Shown: positions 1 through 7,035, counted from the first letter of the stretch. The stretch is 9,489 nucleotides of DNA from Verrucomicrobiota bacterium (GCA_003219995.1 QHRC01000092.1:6007-15495), one strand, 5' to 3'. Numbers and translations are program-made. The notes: generated by a model not told the origin, from the sequence alone.

Positions 1-138
1 ACGGCGCGGGAACGTTGCGAGCTGCGGGCTGGTTGCACCGTGCGCGGCGATATCGAATCGCCCCGGCTGGTGGTCAATGAAGAAGCGACTTTCATCGGCA
101 GCGCCAAGATTGCTACCTCGGAGAACCGGCCGAGCTGA
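1..138 (+). CDS. C-terminal end of a bactofilin-like (polymer-forming cytoskeletal) protein, partial
   Basis: The first frame is open from base 1 to a TGA at 136-138 and encodes the last 45 residues of a protein whose start lies outside the window. Short alternating hydrophobic and polar stretches such as CTVRGDIESPRLVVNEEA and FIGSAKI resemble the turns of the right-handed beta-helix of bactofilins, which polymerise into cytoskeletal filaments at the membrane. The fragment carries no unique motif, so the family call rests on this turn pattern alone. Another repetitive beta-helix protein is possible. The gene ends nine bases before the stop of the small minus-strand gene, so the two converge. 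The T-rich stretch between them (TTCTTTTT) has no convincing stem in front of it. Confidence 0.6.
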   Translation, partial: TARERCELRAGCTVRGDIESPRLVVNEEATFIGSAKIATSENRPS

Positions 139-147
139 CCTTCTTTT

Positions 148-354
148 TCAGGCGCCTTCTTCCAACTCTTCGTGCAATTGTTGTTTCAAATTTTGGCGGG
201 CTGATTTTTTGATTGCGCGCCGCTCCGCCGCGACTGCTTGCTTCTCCGCTTGCCGTTCTTTCCGTGTGCGCTTGTCGATCTTGCTCGGTAAGTGCGAGAT
301 CTTCGGCCGTTGCGCGCCGACTTTCCGCTCGTCAGGTTTTGCGTACGGATCCAT
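148..354 (-). CDS. small, highly charged hypothetical protein (68 aa)
   Basis: I do not recognise this protein. It begins with ATG at 352-354 (minus strand) and ends with TGA at 148-150. Residues 25-68 are almost entirely Lys, Arg, Glu, Gln and Ala, as in RKERQAEKQAVAAERRAIKK, which predicts one long amphipathic or coiled helix. The N-terminal third is Pro-rich and polar. There is no signal peptide, membrane segment or cysteine. The overlapping plus-strand frames give Arg/Ser/Cys-rich products typical of shadow reading, so the minus frame is the best candidate. No good ribosome-binding site precedes the ATG. It is divergent from the NfeD gene (91-bp gap) and convergent with the bactofilin-like gene. 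The composition would suit a nucleic-acid- or ribosome-associated protein, but that is inference. Confidence 0.5.
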   Translation of the reverse strand: MDPYAKPDERKVGAQRPKISHLPSKIDKRTRKERQAEKQAVAAERRAIKKSARQNLKQQLHEELEEGA

Positions 355-445
355 TTGCGCAATTTACCACTGACGCGCCGCCGTCGAGCTCGTTTTCGCG
401 GCTGTAGATCGCGCGGGGAAGTGATAGTTTACATCGCAGAGCAAG

Positions 446-1522
446 ATGAAAACTACTTTGATATGCCTGGTTCTCTGGCTGGCATGCGCGGCTGCCGTCA
501 TCGCGGCGGAGAAGGTTTCGCTTATTAAAATCGATGGCGCGATCGGTCCGGCGACGGCGAGTTACATTTCGCGAAGTATCGAGGAAGCCCGCGCGCAGGA
601 CGCACAATGTCTGGTCATTCAACTCAACACGCCGGGCGGCTTGCTCGATTCGACGCAAACGATCGTGCAGAGCTTTTTAAGCTCCACTGTGCCGGTGGTC
701 GTTTATGTCGCTCCGACCGGCGCGACCGCGACCAGTGCCGGTTGTTTCATTACCATTGCCGCGAGCGTCGCGGCGATGGCGCCGGCCACGACGATTGGCG
801 CGGCGCACCCGGTCACACTGGGTGGTAATCCGACCGGCGGCGGAGAAAAGCCCGACGACACGATGAAGCAAAAGCTCGAGAATTTTTCGGTGAGCTACAT
901 CGAAGCCATCGCGGCCAGACGCCATCGCAATGTCGATTGGGCCAAATCCGCGGTCCGCGAGAGTGCGTCCATCAGCGCGGAGAAGGCGCTCGAGTTAAAA
1001 GTTGTCGATCTTATCGCTGTCGATCTTACGGAGTTGCTGAAGCAACTAAACGGACGAGTGATCGATGGTAAAACGCTCAAAACTGTGGACGCAAATGTCT
1101 CCGAGATCAAGATGTCGCCGTCCGAGCGCGTTTTCCAGAGACTCTGGCGGCCCGAGGTCATGTTCATTCTCATGCTGATCGCGATTTACGGAATCATCGG
1201 TGAACTGACCACGCCCGGCGCGATTCTCCCTGGTGTGGTGGGCGCGATTGCATTGATCCTTGCCCTTTATCTGGCGGCGATCCTGCCGGTCAACGTAACC
1301 GGGCTTGCGTTGATCGCGCTCGCACTCATGCTCTTCATTTTTGATGTCTATGCGCCCACCCACGGTGTTCTGACGATAGGCGGAGTCATTTCGTTTCTGA
1401 TTGGCTCCCTCATGCTCTTCAACCGCGCCGATCCACTTTTTCGTTTATCGCTCAGCTACATTATTCCGGCGACGTTCGTGACCGCGGCGTTCTTCATTTT
1501 TGTCATCGGAAAAGGCTTGTGA
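446..1522 (+). CDS. NfeD-family membrane-bound serine protease (ClpP class), protease and transmembrane part
   Basis: This 358-residue protein belongs to the long NfeD type, a ClpP-like Ser-Lys protease that cleaves membrane-associated substrates and works with a stomatin/slipin partner. A signal peptide spans about residues 1-21. The ClpP-like fold covers about 23-205. It shows the oxyanion-side motif NTPGGLLDST (61-70), the nucleophile Ser97 within GATATSAGC, and a Lys at 141 or 143 (MKQKLEN) that should be the general base. PH1510 of Pyrococcus uses Ser97 and Lys138 in the same way. Several hydrophobic helices fill about 238-358. The family normally continues into a soluble OB-fold domain, but here TGA at 1520-1522 stops the frame just after the last helix, and that domain follows in another frame. 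The ATG is chosen because it gives an intact signal peptide, although the ribosome-binding site is weak. Confidence 0.92.
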   Translation: MKTTLICLVLWLACAAAVIAAEKVSLIKIDGAIGPATASYISRSIEEARAQDAQCLVIQLNTPGGLLDSTQTIVQSFLSSTVPVVVYVAPTGATATSAGCFITIAASVAAMAPATTIGAAHPVTLGGNPTGGGEKPDDTMKQKLENFSVSYIEAIAARRHRNVDWAKSAVRESASISAEKALELKVVDLIAVDLTELLKQLNGRVIDGKTLKTVDANVSEIKMSPSERVFQRLWRPEVMFILMLIAIYGIIGELTTPGAILPGVVGAIALILALYLAAILPVNVTGLALIALALMLFIFDVYAPTHGVLTIGGVISFLIGSLMLFNRADPLFRLSLSYIIPATFVTAAFFIFVIGKGL

Positions 1523-1713
1523 AGGCGGGGGCGGAAACGATGGTTGGAAAAACGGTGACCGCCTTGACCCCAATCGACTCGCGCAGCGGCAAAATTTTCG
1601 TTGAAGGCGAATACTGGAACGCGGTCAGCGATGCACCGATCGCGAAAGGCGAGGTCGTGGAGATCGCAGCGGTGCAAGGATTGACTCTAAAAGTAAAAAC
1701 CAAAGGAGAATAA
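1519..1713 (+). CDS. NfeD C-terminal soluble OB-fold domain, detached from the protease part
   Basis: The GTG at 1519-1521 overlaps the TGA of the preceding gene as GTGA, an arrangement typical of translational coupling. The 64 residues match the soluble C-terminal domain of long NfeD proteins: a MVGKTVTAL strand near 8-16, then GKIFVEGEYWNAVS (24-37), then a GEVVEIAAVQGLTLKV strand pair (44-59). The domain forms a small five-stranded beta-barrel and is thought to mediate contact with the stomatin partner. It could be made as a separate protein, by a -1 ribosomal slip at GGA AAA GGC (1508-1516), which enters exactly this frame, or not at all if the split is a mutation or a sequencing error. 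Its TAA (1711-1713) lies between the ribosome-binding site and the start of the slipin gene. Confidence 0.8.
   Translation: MKAGAETMVGKTVTALTPIDSRSGKIFVEGEYWNAVSDAPIAKGEVVEIAAVQGLTLKVKTKGE
1702..1708 (+). promoter_or_regulatory. strong Shine-Dalgarno site for the slipin gene
   Basis: AAAGGAG lies nine bases before the ATG at 1718. It is the best ribosome-binding site in the window. It overlaps the last codons of the detached NfeD domain, so slipin can be translated efficiently from the shared transcript whatever happens at the NfeD frame break. Confidence 0.75.
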
Positions 1714-1717
1714 AGCC

Positions 1718-2503
1718 ATGCCATTACTCGAAGGACTAGTGAAGTTAGCTGGTTGGGCCGTACCAATCATCATCCTGGCCGTGATCATCCTGCCCCAGGC
1801 GATCCGCATTTTGCGCGAATACGAGCGGGGAGTGATTTTCCGTCTTGGAAAATTACTTGGCGCGAAAGGGCCGGGGTTGATTTTCCTCATCCCGATCGTC
1901 GATCGGATGGTGCGAATGGATTTGCGCGTCGTCACTATCAGCGTCGAGCGACAGGAGGTAATGCCGCGTGACAACGTCCCGGTCACGGTCGACGCGGTTG
2001 TCTATTTCCGCGTGGTCGATCCAGAAGCCGCGGTTGTCAAAGTGGTGAACTTTCTCCAAGCCACCTCGCTCATCGCCCAGACCACGCTGCGCAGCGTGCT
2101 CGGCCAGGCGCCGCTCGATGACTTGCTTTCGCAACGCGAGTCAATCAACCAAACGCTCCAGGATATCATCGACAAGCAAACCGAACCTTGGGGCGTGAAA
2201 GTCACCGCGGTCGAGGTCAAAGACGTGGTGTTGCCCGATACAATGAAGCGCGCCATGGCCAAACAGGCCGAGGCCGAGCGCGAGCGCCGTGCCAAGGTGG
2301 TCAACGCCGAGGGCGAATTTCAAGCGGCGGAAAAAATGGTGCAAGCTGCCGCGATGATGAGCAAGGAACCGATCGCGCTGCAACTGCGCTTCCTCCAAAC
2401 CATGCGTGAGATTTCGAGCGAGCATAACACGACGACGTTTCTCCCAGTGCCGATCGATCTGTTCACGCCCTTCATTAACAAGGACAAACCACCCAAGTCG
2501 TAG
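1718..2503 (+). CDS. slipin/stomatin-like SPFH-domain membrane protein
   Basis: This 261-residue protein is a prokaryotic stomatin (slipin), a membrane-anchored scaffold that oligomerises in lipid microdomains and partners the NfeD protease. An N-terminal hydrophobic anchor covers about 11-28. The SPFH/PHB domain runs from about 33 to 190, with the typical opening EYERGVIFRLGK (34-45), GPGLIFLIPIVD (51-62), a central VPVTVDAVVYFRV (87-99) and VKDVVLPDTMKRAMAKQAEA (167-186). A charged coiled-coil segment follows at about 175-210, then a C-terminal oligomerisation region ending near FLPVPIDL. Length is normal for the family. It lies four bases after the NfeD C-terminal frame with a strong ribosome-binding site. 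The NfeD-slipin gene pair is widely conserved (PH1510-PH1511 is the studied example), which supports both calls. Confidence 0.95.
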   Translation: MPLLEGLVKLAGWAVPIIILAVIILPQAIRILREYERGVIFRLGKLLGAKGPGLIFLIPIVDRMVRMDLRVVTISVERQEVMPRDNVPVTVDAVVYFRVVDPEAAVVKVVNFLQATSLIAQTTLRSVLGQAPLDDLLSQRESINQTLQDIIDKQTEPWGVKVTAVEVKDVVLPDTMKRAMAKQAEAERERRAKVVNAEGEFQAAEKMVQAAAMMSKEPIALQLRFLQTMREISSEHNTTTFLPVPIDLFTPFINKDKPPKS

Positions 2504-2518
2504 GCGCGCAAAACGCGC
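2504..2518. terminator. short GC hairpin between convergent genes, possible terminator
   Basis: GCGCG (2504-2508) can pair with CGCGC (2514-2518) across a CAAAA loop. It starts directly after the slipin stop and lies 16 bases before the stop of the convergent minus gene, where a shared terminator would be expected. There is no T-tract on either side, so termination is only a possibility. Confidence 0.3.
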
Positions 2519-2533
2519 GGCTGTAAAAGCGGA

Positions 2534-3025
2534 TTACTTGAGCGTGATTTCACGCATGGTTTTGGTGCCGAGGATTTCGCGGATGTCCAGTCGTTTCACC
2601 GCGGTGGCGCGGCGTTGATCTTCCGGGCCCATCACTTTCTCAATGATCGGGTCCATCTTGTCGCGCAAACTGTCCAGCGCAGCCATGTTCGGATATTGCA
2701 CCATAATCAGGATGCTGAAGTCCTGCGGGGTGGTGGCGTCGCCGTTCAGGATTTTATAGTCGAGAATGATCTTTTGCTTTTTCTCTTCTTCGTAAACCGG
2801 TTTCACCGTCTGGCTGATCGATTTGAGATAATCATCACTCAGTCCGGCTTTGGTCTTGATCATGGTGAGGACCCAGACAGCGCCTTCGGTGTACGGAGCA
2901 TTGCCGCCACGCCTTGTTGGCGTCGTGGTTGTGCTGGTTGGGCCGGTTTGCGCGGCGCAAAAGCTAGCGATGCCGAGTGATAAAACAGCGATAAGAATGC
3001 TGTGTAATCTTTTGATAGTAATCAT
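2534..3025 (-). CDS. exported hypothetical protein with a dimeric alpha/beta-barrel-like domain
   Basis: I chose the ATG at 3023-3025 rather than the longer frame to 3130, because it gives a clear signal peptide (residues 1-25, ending FCAAQ) and has AAGGTG (3032-3037, minus sense) just upstream. The mature protein starts with a Thr/Pro-rich linker (27-38). A compact domain follows at about 46-163, with strands AVWVLTMIKTKAG (49-61), KIILDYKILNG (85-95) and FSILIMVQYPN (103-113) separated by charged helices. This order resembles the ferredoxin-like alpha/beta-barrel of ABM/NIPSNAP-type proteins, but no catalytic motif is visible. The function is unknown and the location is probably the periplasm. 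It is divergent from the cupin gene. Confidence 0.8.
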   Translation of the reverse strand: MITIKRLHSILIAVLSLGIASFCAAQTGPTSTTTTPTRRGGNAPYTEGAVWVLTMIKTKAGLSDDYLKSISQTVKPVYEEEKKQKIILDYKILNGDATTPQDFSILIMVQYPNMAALDSLRDKMDPIIEKVMGPEDQRRATAVKRLDIREILGTKTMREITLK

Positions 3026-3088
3026 GGTTCGCACCTTGAGTAGTTCGGTATAAACACGCGAGGATAATTTTTTGTCCGCCGTTCTGAA

Positions 3089-3151
3089 TTGTAGGGCAGG
3101 CGCGTCGCCTGCCGCTAATTGGATCGGCAACCAAAAGCCGTCGCCCTACAA
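3089..3151. repeat. intergenic palindromic repeat with GTAG...CTAC ends
   Basis: Perfect outer arms TTGTAGGGC (3089-3097) and GCCCTACAA (3143-3151) enclose a strong inner hairpin, GGCAGGCG (3095-3102) with CGCCTGCC (3106-3113) around a 3-base loop. A small CGGC/GCCG stem follows at 3125-3140. The outer and inner stems share GGC, so the structures are alternatives. It lies between the divergent starts of the alpha/beta protein and cupin genes. It looks like a REP- or MITE-like intergenic element related to those at 7920 and 8691. Confidence 0.75.
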
Positions 3152-3260
3152 CATCGGTCTTGTATCAGTCACCGCTTACGAACAAGGGGAAATGGAAAAG
3201 GGATTGCGATCTAAAATAAAACTTCGCGTTGCACACGCGATCGGCTCAATTGGTGTTCGT

Positions 3261-3764
3261 ATGAAAATGAAATTGTATCTGACGGTGTTGGTCACTGTGA
3301 TTAGTTTTGCGCTCCTTGGACGCGGGCAGGAAACGAAGGAAAGGCCGGCGGGCGAGGCAGCGGCAACAGCAGCCACCCCGATTTTCACAAAGCTTTCCGA
3401 GGCGAAATGGGACAAGATTCTGCCTGATCTGGGCGAGAATTCTCCTGAGATCTGCATCTTGCGTGTCGATCCAAAAACGCAGGCGACCAGCTTGCTGATT
3501 CGAACGCCGAAAGCGATTCATGTCCGGAAGCATTGGCACACGGCCAATGAGACGCATACCATGATCATCGGTACGGCCAAGCTCGCGTGCGACGGCAAAA
3601 CGGCCGAGATCGGGCCGGGCGGATTCAACTACATGCCCGCGAAAATGGTGCATGAAGGATGGTTGCCGGCTGGATCGCTCACGTTCATTACCGTGGATGG
3701 CGCGTGGGACATCAATTGGGTCGAAGGCCCGCCGACTTCCGCTGATCTGTCGAGGACGTACTAA
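3261..3764 (+). CDS. exported cupin-domain protein
   Basis: This is a 167-residue single-domain cupin with an N-terminal signal peptide (about 1-22, MKMKLYLTVL...). Cupin motif 1 fits closely: His91-x-His93-x3-Glu97-x6-Gly104, with extra His87 and His99. Motif 2 is Gly120-x5-Pro126 with His131. His91, His93, Glu97 and His131 form the expected metal site (Fe, Mn, Zn or Ni). Substrate and reaction cannot be told; small exported cupins may act as dioxygenases, isomerases or sensors. The frame is open back to 3072, but that extension would translate the palindromic repeat, and only the ATG at 3261 (or the next Met two residues on) yields a signal peptide. No clear ribosome-binding site is present. 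Confidence 0.87.
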   Translation: MKMKLYLTVLVTVISFALLGRGQETKERPAGEAAATAATPIFTKLSEAKWDKILPDLGENSPEICILRVDPKTQATSLLIRTPKAIHVRKHWHTANETHTMIIGTAKLACDGKTAEIGPGGFNYMPAKMVHEGWLPAGSLTFITVDGAWDINWVEGPPTSADLSRTY

Positions 3765-3773
3765 ATAGAATTG

Positions 3774-3794
3774 CGGATCGCGGATTTCGGATCT
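3774..3794. repeat. heptanucleotide tandem repeat, three units
   Basis: Three contiguous 7-base units (CGGATCG, CGGATTT, CGGATCT) start ten bases after the cupin stop. A similar heptamer array, based on CTGATCT, occurs at 8831. Short heptamer arrays between genes are a genome-wide feature in some bacteria. The rest of this 104-bp gap holds nothing I recognise. Confidence 0.6.
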
Positions 3795-3868
3795 CACCGG
3801 CGGCAGCGTTGATCTAGATGTGCTGCCGTGGATGAAGAAATAAGATTAATCAGGAAAACCGAGAACCT

Positions 3869-4885
3869 ATGAAAACAAAAATTGCAGTTATCATTGCTGC
3901 GCTGATCGCGACACCAGTATTCGCTCAATCGGCAAGATCGACGATGAAAGCCATCGTCGTTCACGAGTATGGCGGACCGGAGGTGTTGAAGTATGAAGAC
4001 GCGCCTCGGCCTGAACCAAAGGAAAATGAAATTCTGGTCAAGGTGATTGCTGCCGGTGTCAATCCGGTGGATTCCGCGGCTCGCTCACAAAAATACGCGC
4101 GGTTTATGAATATCACGCTGCCGGCCATTCCGGGCTACGATATTGCGGGAATAGTCGAGCGGACCGGCACGAGCGTCACGAAATTCAAAGCCGGCGATCC
4201 GGTCTACGCATATATCGCGTTGGACAAAGGTGGCGCTTATGCGGAATACGCGGTGGCAACGGAAAAGGAGGCAGCGGCCAAGCCAAAGTCTCTGACCTAC
4301 GTAGAGGCTGCGGCCGTGCCACTCGTTTCGCTGACCGCGTGGCAAGCGCTCATCGATACGGCAAAGTTAAGCCCCGGCCAGACCGTGCTTATTCATGGTG
4401 GATCGGGTGGGGTGGGAAGTTTTGCGATTCAAATCGCGAAAGCGCGCGGTGCGAAAGCGTTCGCCACAGCATCGACACCGAATCAAAATTTGCTCAAGCA
4501 ACTCGGCGCAGACGTTGCAATCGATTATACGAAACAAAAATTTGAGGACATCGCGAAAGACGTCGATGTGGTGCTCGATTCGGTCGGAAAAGACACACTC
4601 GTCCGCTCCTACGGGATCGTGAAGAAGGGCGGGATCATTGTGTCGATCGTGGGCCGACCCAATCAGGCCGAACTGGACAAACACGGCATTCGCGGTGCGT
4701 CTATCAGTGTAGAGCCGAACTCTGATGAGCTGGCCGAGATAACAAAGTTAATCGAGGAGAAAAAAATCAAGGTGGTCGTCTCGCAAACGTTGCCTCTGGC
4801 GGAAGCGGCCAAGGCCCAGTCGCAGGCCGATACTCGCCACACGCGCGGCAAGATCGTGCTCAAAGTGGCCGAGGAACCGAAGTAA
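3869..4885 (+). CDS. MDR-superfamily NADP-dependent quinone oxidoreductase-like protein with N-terminal signal peptide
   Basis: This 338-residue protein is a zinc-independent medium-chain dehydrogenase/reductase of the quinone oxidoreductase type, which normally reduces quinones or enones with NADPH in the cytoplasm. The GroES-like domain spans about 26-145 (MKAIVVHEYGGPEVL, AAGVNPVDSA, LPAIPGYDIAGIVE). The Rossmann domain has the nucleotide-binding loop HGGSGGVG (176-183) and ends with the typical HTRGKIVLKV (324-333). The Cys/His ligands of zinc-type members are absent. The first 25 residues form a classic Sec signal (MKTK, then a hydrophobic core, then TPVFAQ), which is odd for an NADPH enzyme. 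An internal Met26 matches the usual family start but has no ribosome-binding site, while AGGAAA (3852-3857) precedes the ATG at 3869. The enzyme class is firm; the location is uncertain. Confidence 0.9.
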   Translation: MKTKIAVIIAALIATPVFAQSARSTMKAIVVHEYGGPEVLKYEDAPRPEPKENEILVKVIAAGVNPVDSAARSQKYARFMNITLPAIPGYDIAGIVERTGTSVTKFKAGDPVYAYIALDKGGAYAEYAVATEKEAAAKPKSLTYVEAAAVPLVSLTAWQALIDTAKLSPGQTVLIHGGSGGVGSFAIQIAKARGAKAFATASTPNQNLLKQLGADVAIDYTKQKFEDIAKDVDVVLDSVGKDTLVRSYGIVKKGGIIVSIVGRPNQAELDKHGIRGASISVEPNSDELAEITKLIEEKKIKVVVSQTLPLAEAAKAQSQADTRHTRGKIVLKVAEEPK

Positions 4886-4898
4886 GCGAGGTCAGTCG

Positions 4899-5189
4899 TT
4901 AGGCCAAACGCGCGCGAGTTTGTCCGTGGTGCGGTCGCAACGCTTTTGAAAGATAACCGGCGCAAGGGAGCGCCGTCATCGATGCCTCTGCAGGAATTGA
5001 GTCAATCCGGACACTGATACAGGCGTCGCTAGGATCGTTGCCGGCAAATCGACTTTCCCATTCCTGTCGTGCTGTTCGGCGGACGCGACGATAACAGTCG
5101 TCGATGGCGCGCTGCAATCCCTCAATCAGCTCATATTTGCGCATCTGATCTTGAAGCGTTATGCCATTGCCCTGCCGCCCCGCCTTCAT
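4899..5189 (-). CDS. doubtful hypothetical ORF (96 aa) downstream of the DUF885 gene
   Basis: I do not recognise this frame. It is the only sizeable co-directional ORF between the DUF885 gene and the MDR gene. Residues 12-50 look protein-like and helical (MRKYELIEGLQRAIDD, then Arg-rich RRVRRTARQEWESRF). The C-terminal part is low in hydrophobic pattern and is read through the hairpin at 4958-4975. No ribosome-binding site precedes the ATG at 5187-5189. It may be a real small gene, a remnant of one, or chance. Confidence 0.25.
   Translation of the reverse strand: MKAGRQGNGITLQDQMRKYELIEGLQRAIDDCYRRVRRTARQEWESRFAGNDPSDACISVRIDSIPAEASMTALPCAGYLSKALRPHHGQTRARLA
4958..4975. repeat. perfect GC hairpin, REP- or terminator-like
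   Basis: CGGCGC (4958-4963) pairs perfectly with GCGCCG (4970-4975) around an AAGGGA loop. It lies about 70 bases after the MDR gene stop. No T-tract follows, so a repetitive extragenic palindrome is as likely as a terminator. Confidence 0.5.
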
Positions 5190-5268
5190 GGAGAGTCAGA
5201 GATGAGCAAGAATTACGCCGGAATCAGAGATTGCCGCCTGGACAACGGCCTCTGCACTTAGTCACTCA

Positions 5269-7035
5269 TTATTTTTCACTCGTTACCTTTTGTATTGATG
5301 CAGGATCGTCGAGTAAAATCCATTCGATGATTGAACCAGGCAAGCTGCCGTTCTTGATCAGATCATCGTGAAATTGGCCGAGCCGGAATTTGTCACCCTG
5401 TCGATCTTTGTAACGGCCTAGCAGATTCATGATCTGCCATTTGCCGATGATGTAACTGATCTTTTGCGTCGGACTCGAGGCCGCGCCGGCTGCTTCGCCT
5501 TCGGCCGCTTCGCGATCAAGGCCACCAGCTTCCATAAAATATTTCACCGCTTGCTCAAAGCTCCATCGGCCGGTATGCAGGTTCACGTCCACACCGATCC
5601 GTGCCGCGCGATAACGCGACAAACGAAGGATTTGTCCCTGGGCGGCGGAGTTGTTCGGATAAAGGCCGGTGCGCATCAACATTTCCTCGCCGTAAAGCGC
5701 CCAGCCTTCGACAAAAACGCCGTCCTGATGCTGCCGCCGAATCTCGTCACTCAAGTGGTTCGCGATTGAAAGCTGAAGGAAGTGGCCGGGGATTCCTTCG
5801 TGCCCGAGAATCGGCCGCGGATCCTCGATCGCGGCGCGAATATAAAAGTTCTTCGATTGCGGATTGTACGTCGGAATGAAATAAAAACCGGTCGGGTCTT
5901 TGTCGTAAACGCCGGGCGGATTCATAAAACCGCCGGGGCTCGTCGGCTTGAATGCTTCCGGCAACTGCCGAATCTGAAACGGGCCAAGATAATCGGGCAA
6001 CGTGACCAGATTATGTTCCTTCAGGAAATTTATCATTTCGTGTTCACGACTCTCGTAGGCCTGTAAAAACGATGCCTGATCCGGCGGAATGTTCCCGCTG
6101 CGCGCGGGATCGGGATCGGCCAGCTTCGGATCGGGCAGAAGCGCTTCGAGCGCCCGATAACGCGCCAGCTCCGCGCGTCCGATCATTTCGACTTCCGCAC
6201 CGGTGAGCGGGAGAAGCAAGACGTGTTTGAGATAATAATTGTAATTCGCTTCGCCCATCGGCGCGAAGTCCACCATTTTGGGCAAACGTTTCTCCAGTTC
6301 ATCGGCATAATTATGCACCGCGACGAGCGCCGCATCGCGCGCTTTCACCAGTTCGTCGTGCTCGTTCGGCGCAAGATCGACATCGAGCGCCATCAAGCTG
6401 TTGTGCAAAAGCGAATCAATCGACCGCCCCGATTGAATGGCGAGCTGCGCGTACAGCTTTACCGGATTTTGCAAATTGTTCAGGCCTTGCTTGAGCATCG
6501 CCGACATTTGTTTCAGCCGCGCCGTCGCGGCGAGCGCGCGCTTGCGCGGTGTGTCGTACTCCTTTTTCAAGAGCGAAAAAATGCCGGTGACGCATTCGCC
6601 GACGTAGACCTGCGGATTTGTCCGTTCGAACTTGAGCACGCGATCTTGAAAATCGACGTTCTCCAATTGCGCCCGAAAGAGAATCGCGTCGATGCGCTCG
6701 TTCTTCGGCCAATTATCGATCTTCATCGCCCGAACTTTCTCGAGCAGCGAGCGAACATACTGGGCGCGCTCCGCGATTTTGGACGATGAATAATCGGTTA
6801 ACCGATCGTCCCATGTGTGCAGCCCGGCATCGCTGCTCTGCACCGGATAATTTTCGTTGCGCCAGGTGTAATATTCGTTGGCAATTTTGTGCAACGCAGC
6901 TGCGCCCATCACTTCTTCCTTACTTGTTTGTGTGATCAATGCTTTCCTGGAAAGGTCAGGTCGATTTGGTGTTTGGGCCAACGCTGCTAGGCCGCCTGCG
7001 AATACCGCGGCGACAAAAATTGTTTTCGATTTCAC
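5269..7035 (-). CDS. exported DUF885-family zinc metallopeptidase-like protein
   Basis: This 588-residue protein has a signal peptide (about 1-21, ending LAALAQT) and a mostly helical DUF885 domain over the rest. The family is M3/M32-like and probably zinc-dependent. The zinc motif HEGIPGH (412-418) gives His412, Glu413 and His418. The downstream VEGWALYGEEM (442-452) supplies Glu443 as the likely third ligand, and the usual HTGRWSFEQA segment follows at 487-496. Length and motif order are normal, so the enzyme looks intact. Peptidase activity is inferred from the fold; most members are uncharacterised. The start is GTG at 7033-7035, chosen because it gives the complete signal peptide; no strong ribosome-binding site is seen. 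It is divergent from the racemase-like gene with a 50-bp gap. Confidence 0.92.
   Translation of the reverse strand: MKSKTIFVAAVFAGGLAALAQTPNRPDLSRKALITQTSKEEVMGAAALHKIANEYYTWRNENYPVQSSDAGLHTWDDRLTDYSSSKIAERAQYVRSLLEKVRAMKIDNWPKNERIDAILFRAQLENVDFQDRVLKFERTNPQVYVGECVTGIFSLLKKEYDTPRKRALAATARLKQMSAMLKQGLNNLQNPVKLYAQLAIQSGRSIDSLLHNSLMALDVDLAPNEHDELVKARDAALVAVHNYADELEKRLPKMVDFAPMGEANYNYYLKHVLLLPLTGAEVEMIGRAELARYRALEALLPDPKLADPDPARSGNIPPDQASFLQAYESREHEMINFLKEHNLVTLPDYLGPFQIRQLPEAFKPTSPGGFMNPPGVYDKDPTGFYFIPTYNPQSKNFYIRAAIEDPRPILGHEGIPGHFLQLSIANHLSDEIRRQHQDGVFVEGWALYGEEMLMRTGLYPNNSAAQGQILRLSRYRAARIGVDVNLHTGRWSFEQAVKYFMEAGGLDREAAEGEAAGAASSPTQKISYIIGKWQIMNLLGRYKDRQGDKFRLGQFHDDLIKNGSLPGSIIEWILLDDPASIQKVTSEK

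Larger units (their letters stand above)
4886..5268. other. 383-bp gap with no secure gene
   Basis: Between the MDR stop and the DUF885 stop lies a convergent gap that holds only the doubtful minus-strand ORF, a weak CAAAC/GTTTG stem at 4905-4922 and the strong hairpin at 4958-4975. I found no RNA gene or known protein domain here on either strand. The DUF885 gene ends in tandem stops (TAA TGA) at 5266-5271. Confidence 0.5.

Noticed and set aside
332..658. 108-codon minus-strand frame opposite the start of NfeD
   Set aside because: It is a shadow of the NfeD signal peptide and protease region, with no domain and unlikely composition.
3026..3130. 35-codon N-terminal extension of the alpha/beta protein
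   Set aside because: It overlaps the repeat region and puts a signal peptide in the middle; the ATG at 3023-3025 has a ribosome-binding site.
3072..3260. 63-codon N-terminal extension of the cupin
   Set aside because: It would translate the palindromic repeat and place the signal peptide inside the protein. The ATG at 3261 gives a normal exported cupin.
6223..6789. 188-codon plus-strand frame inside the DUF885 gene
   Set aside because: It lies wholly opposite a well-supported gene with an intact zinc motif, and its product is Arg/His-rich without a domain.
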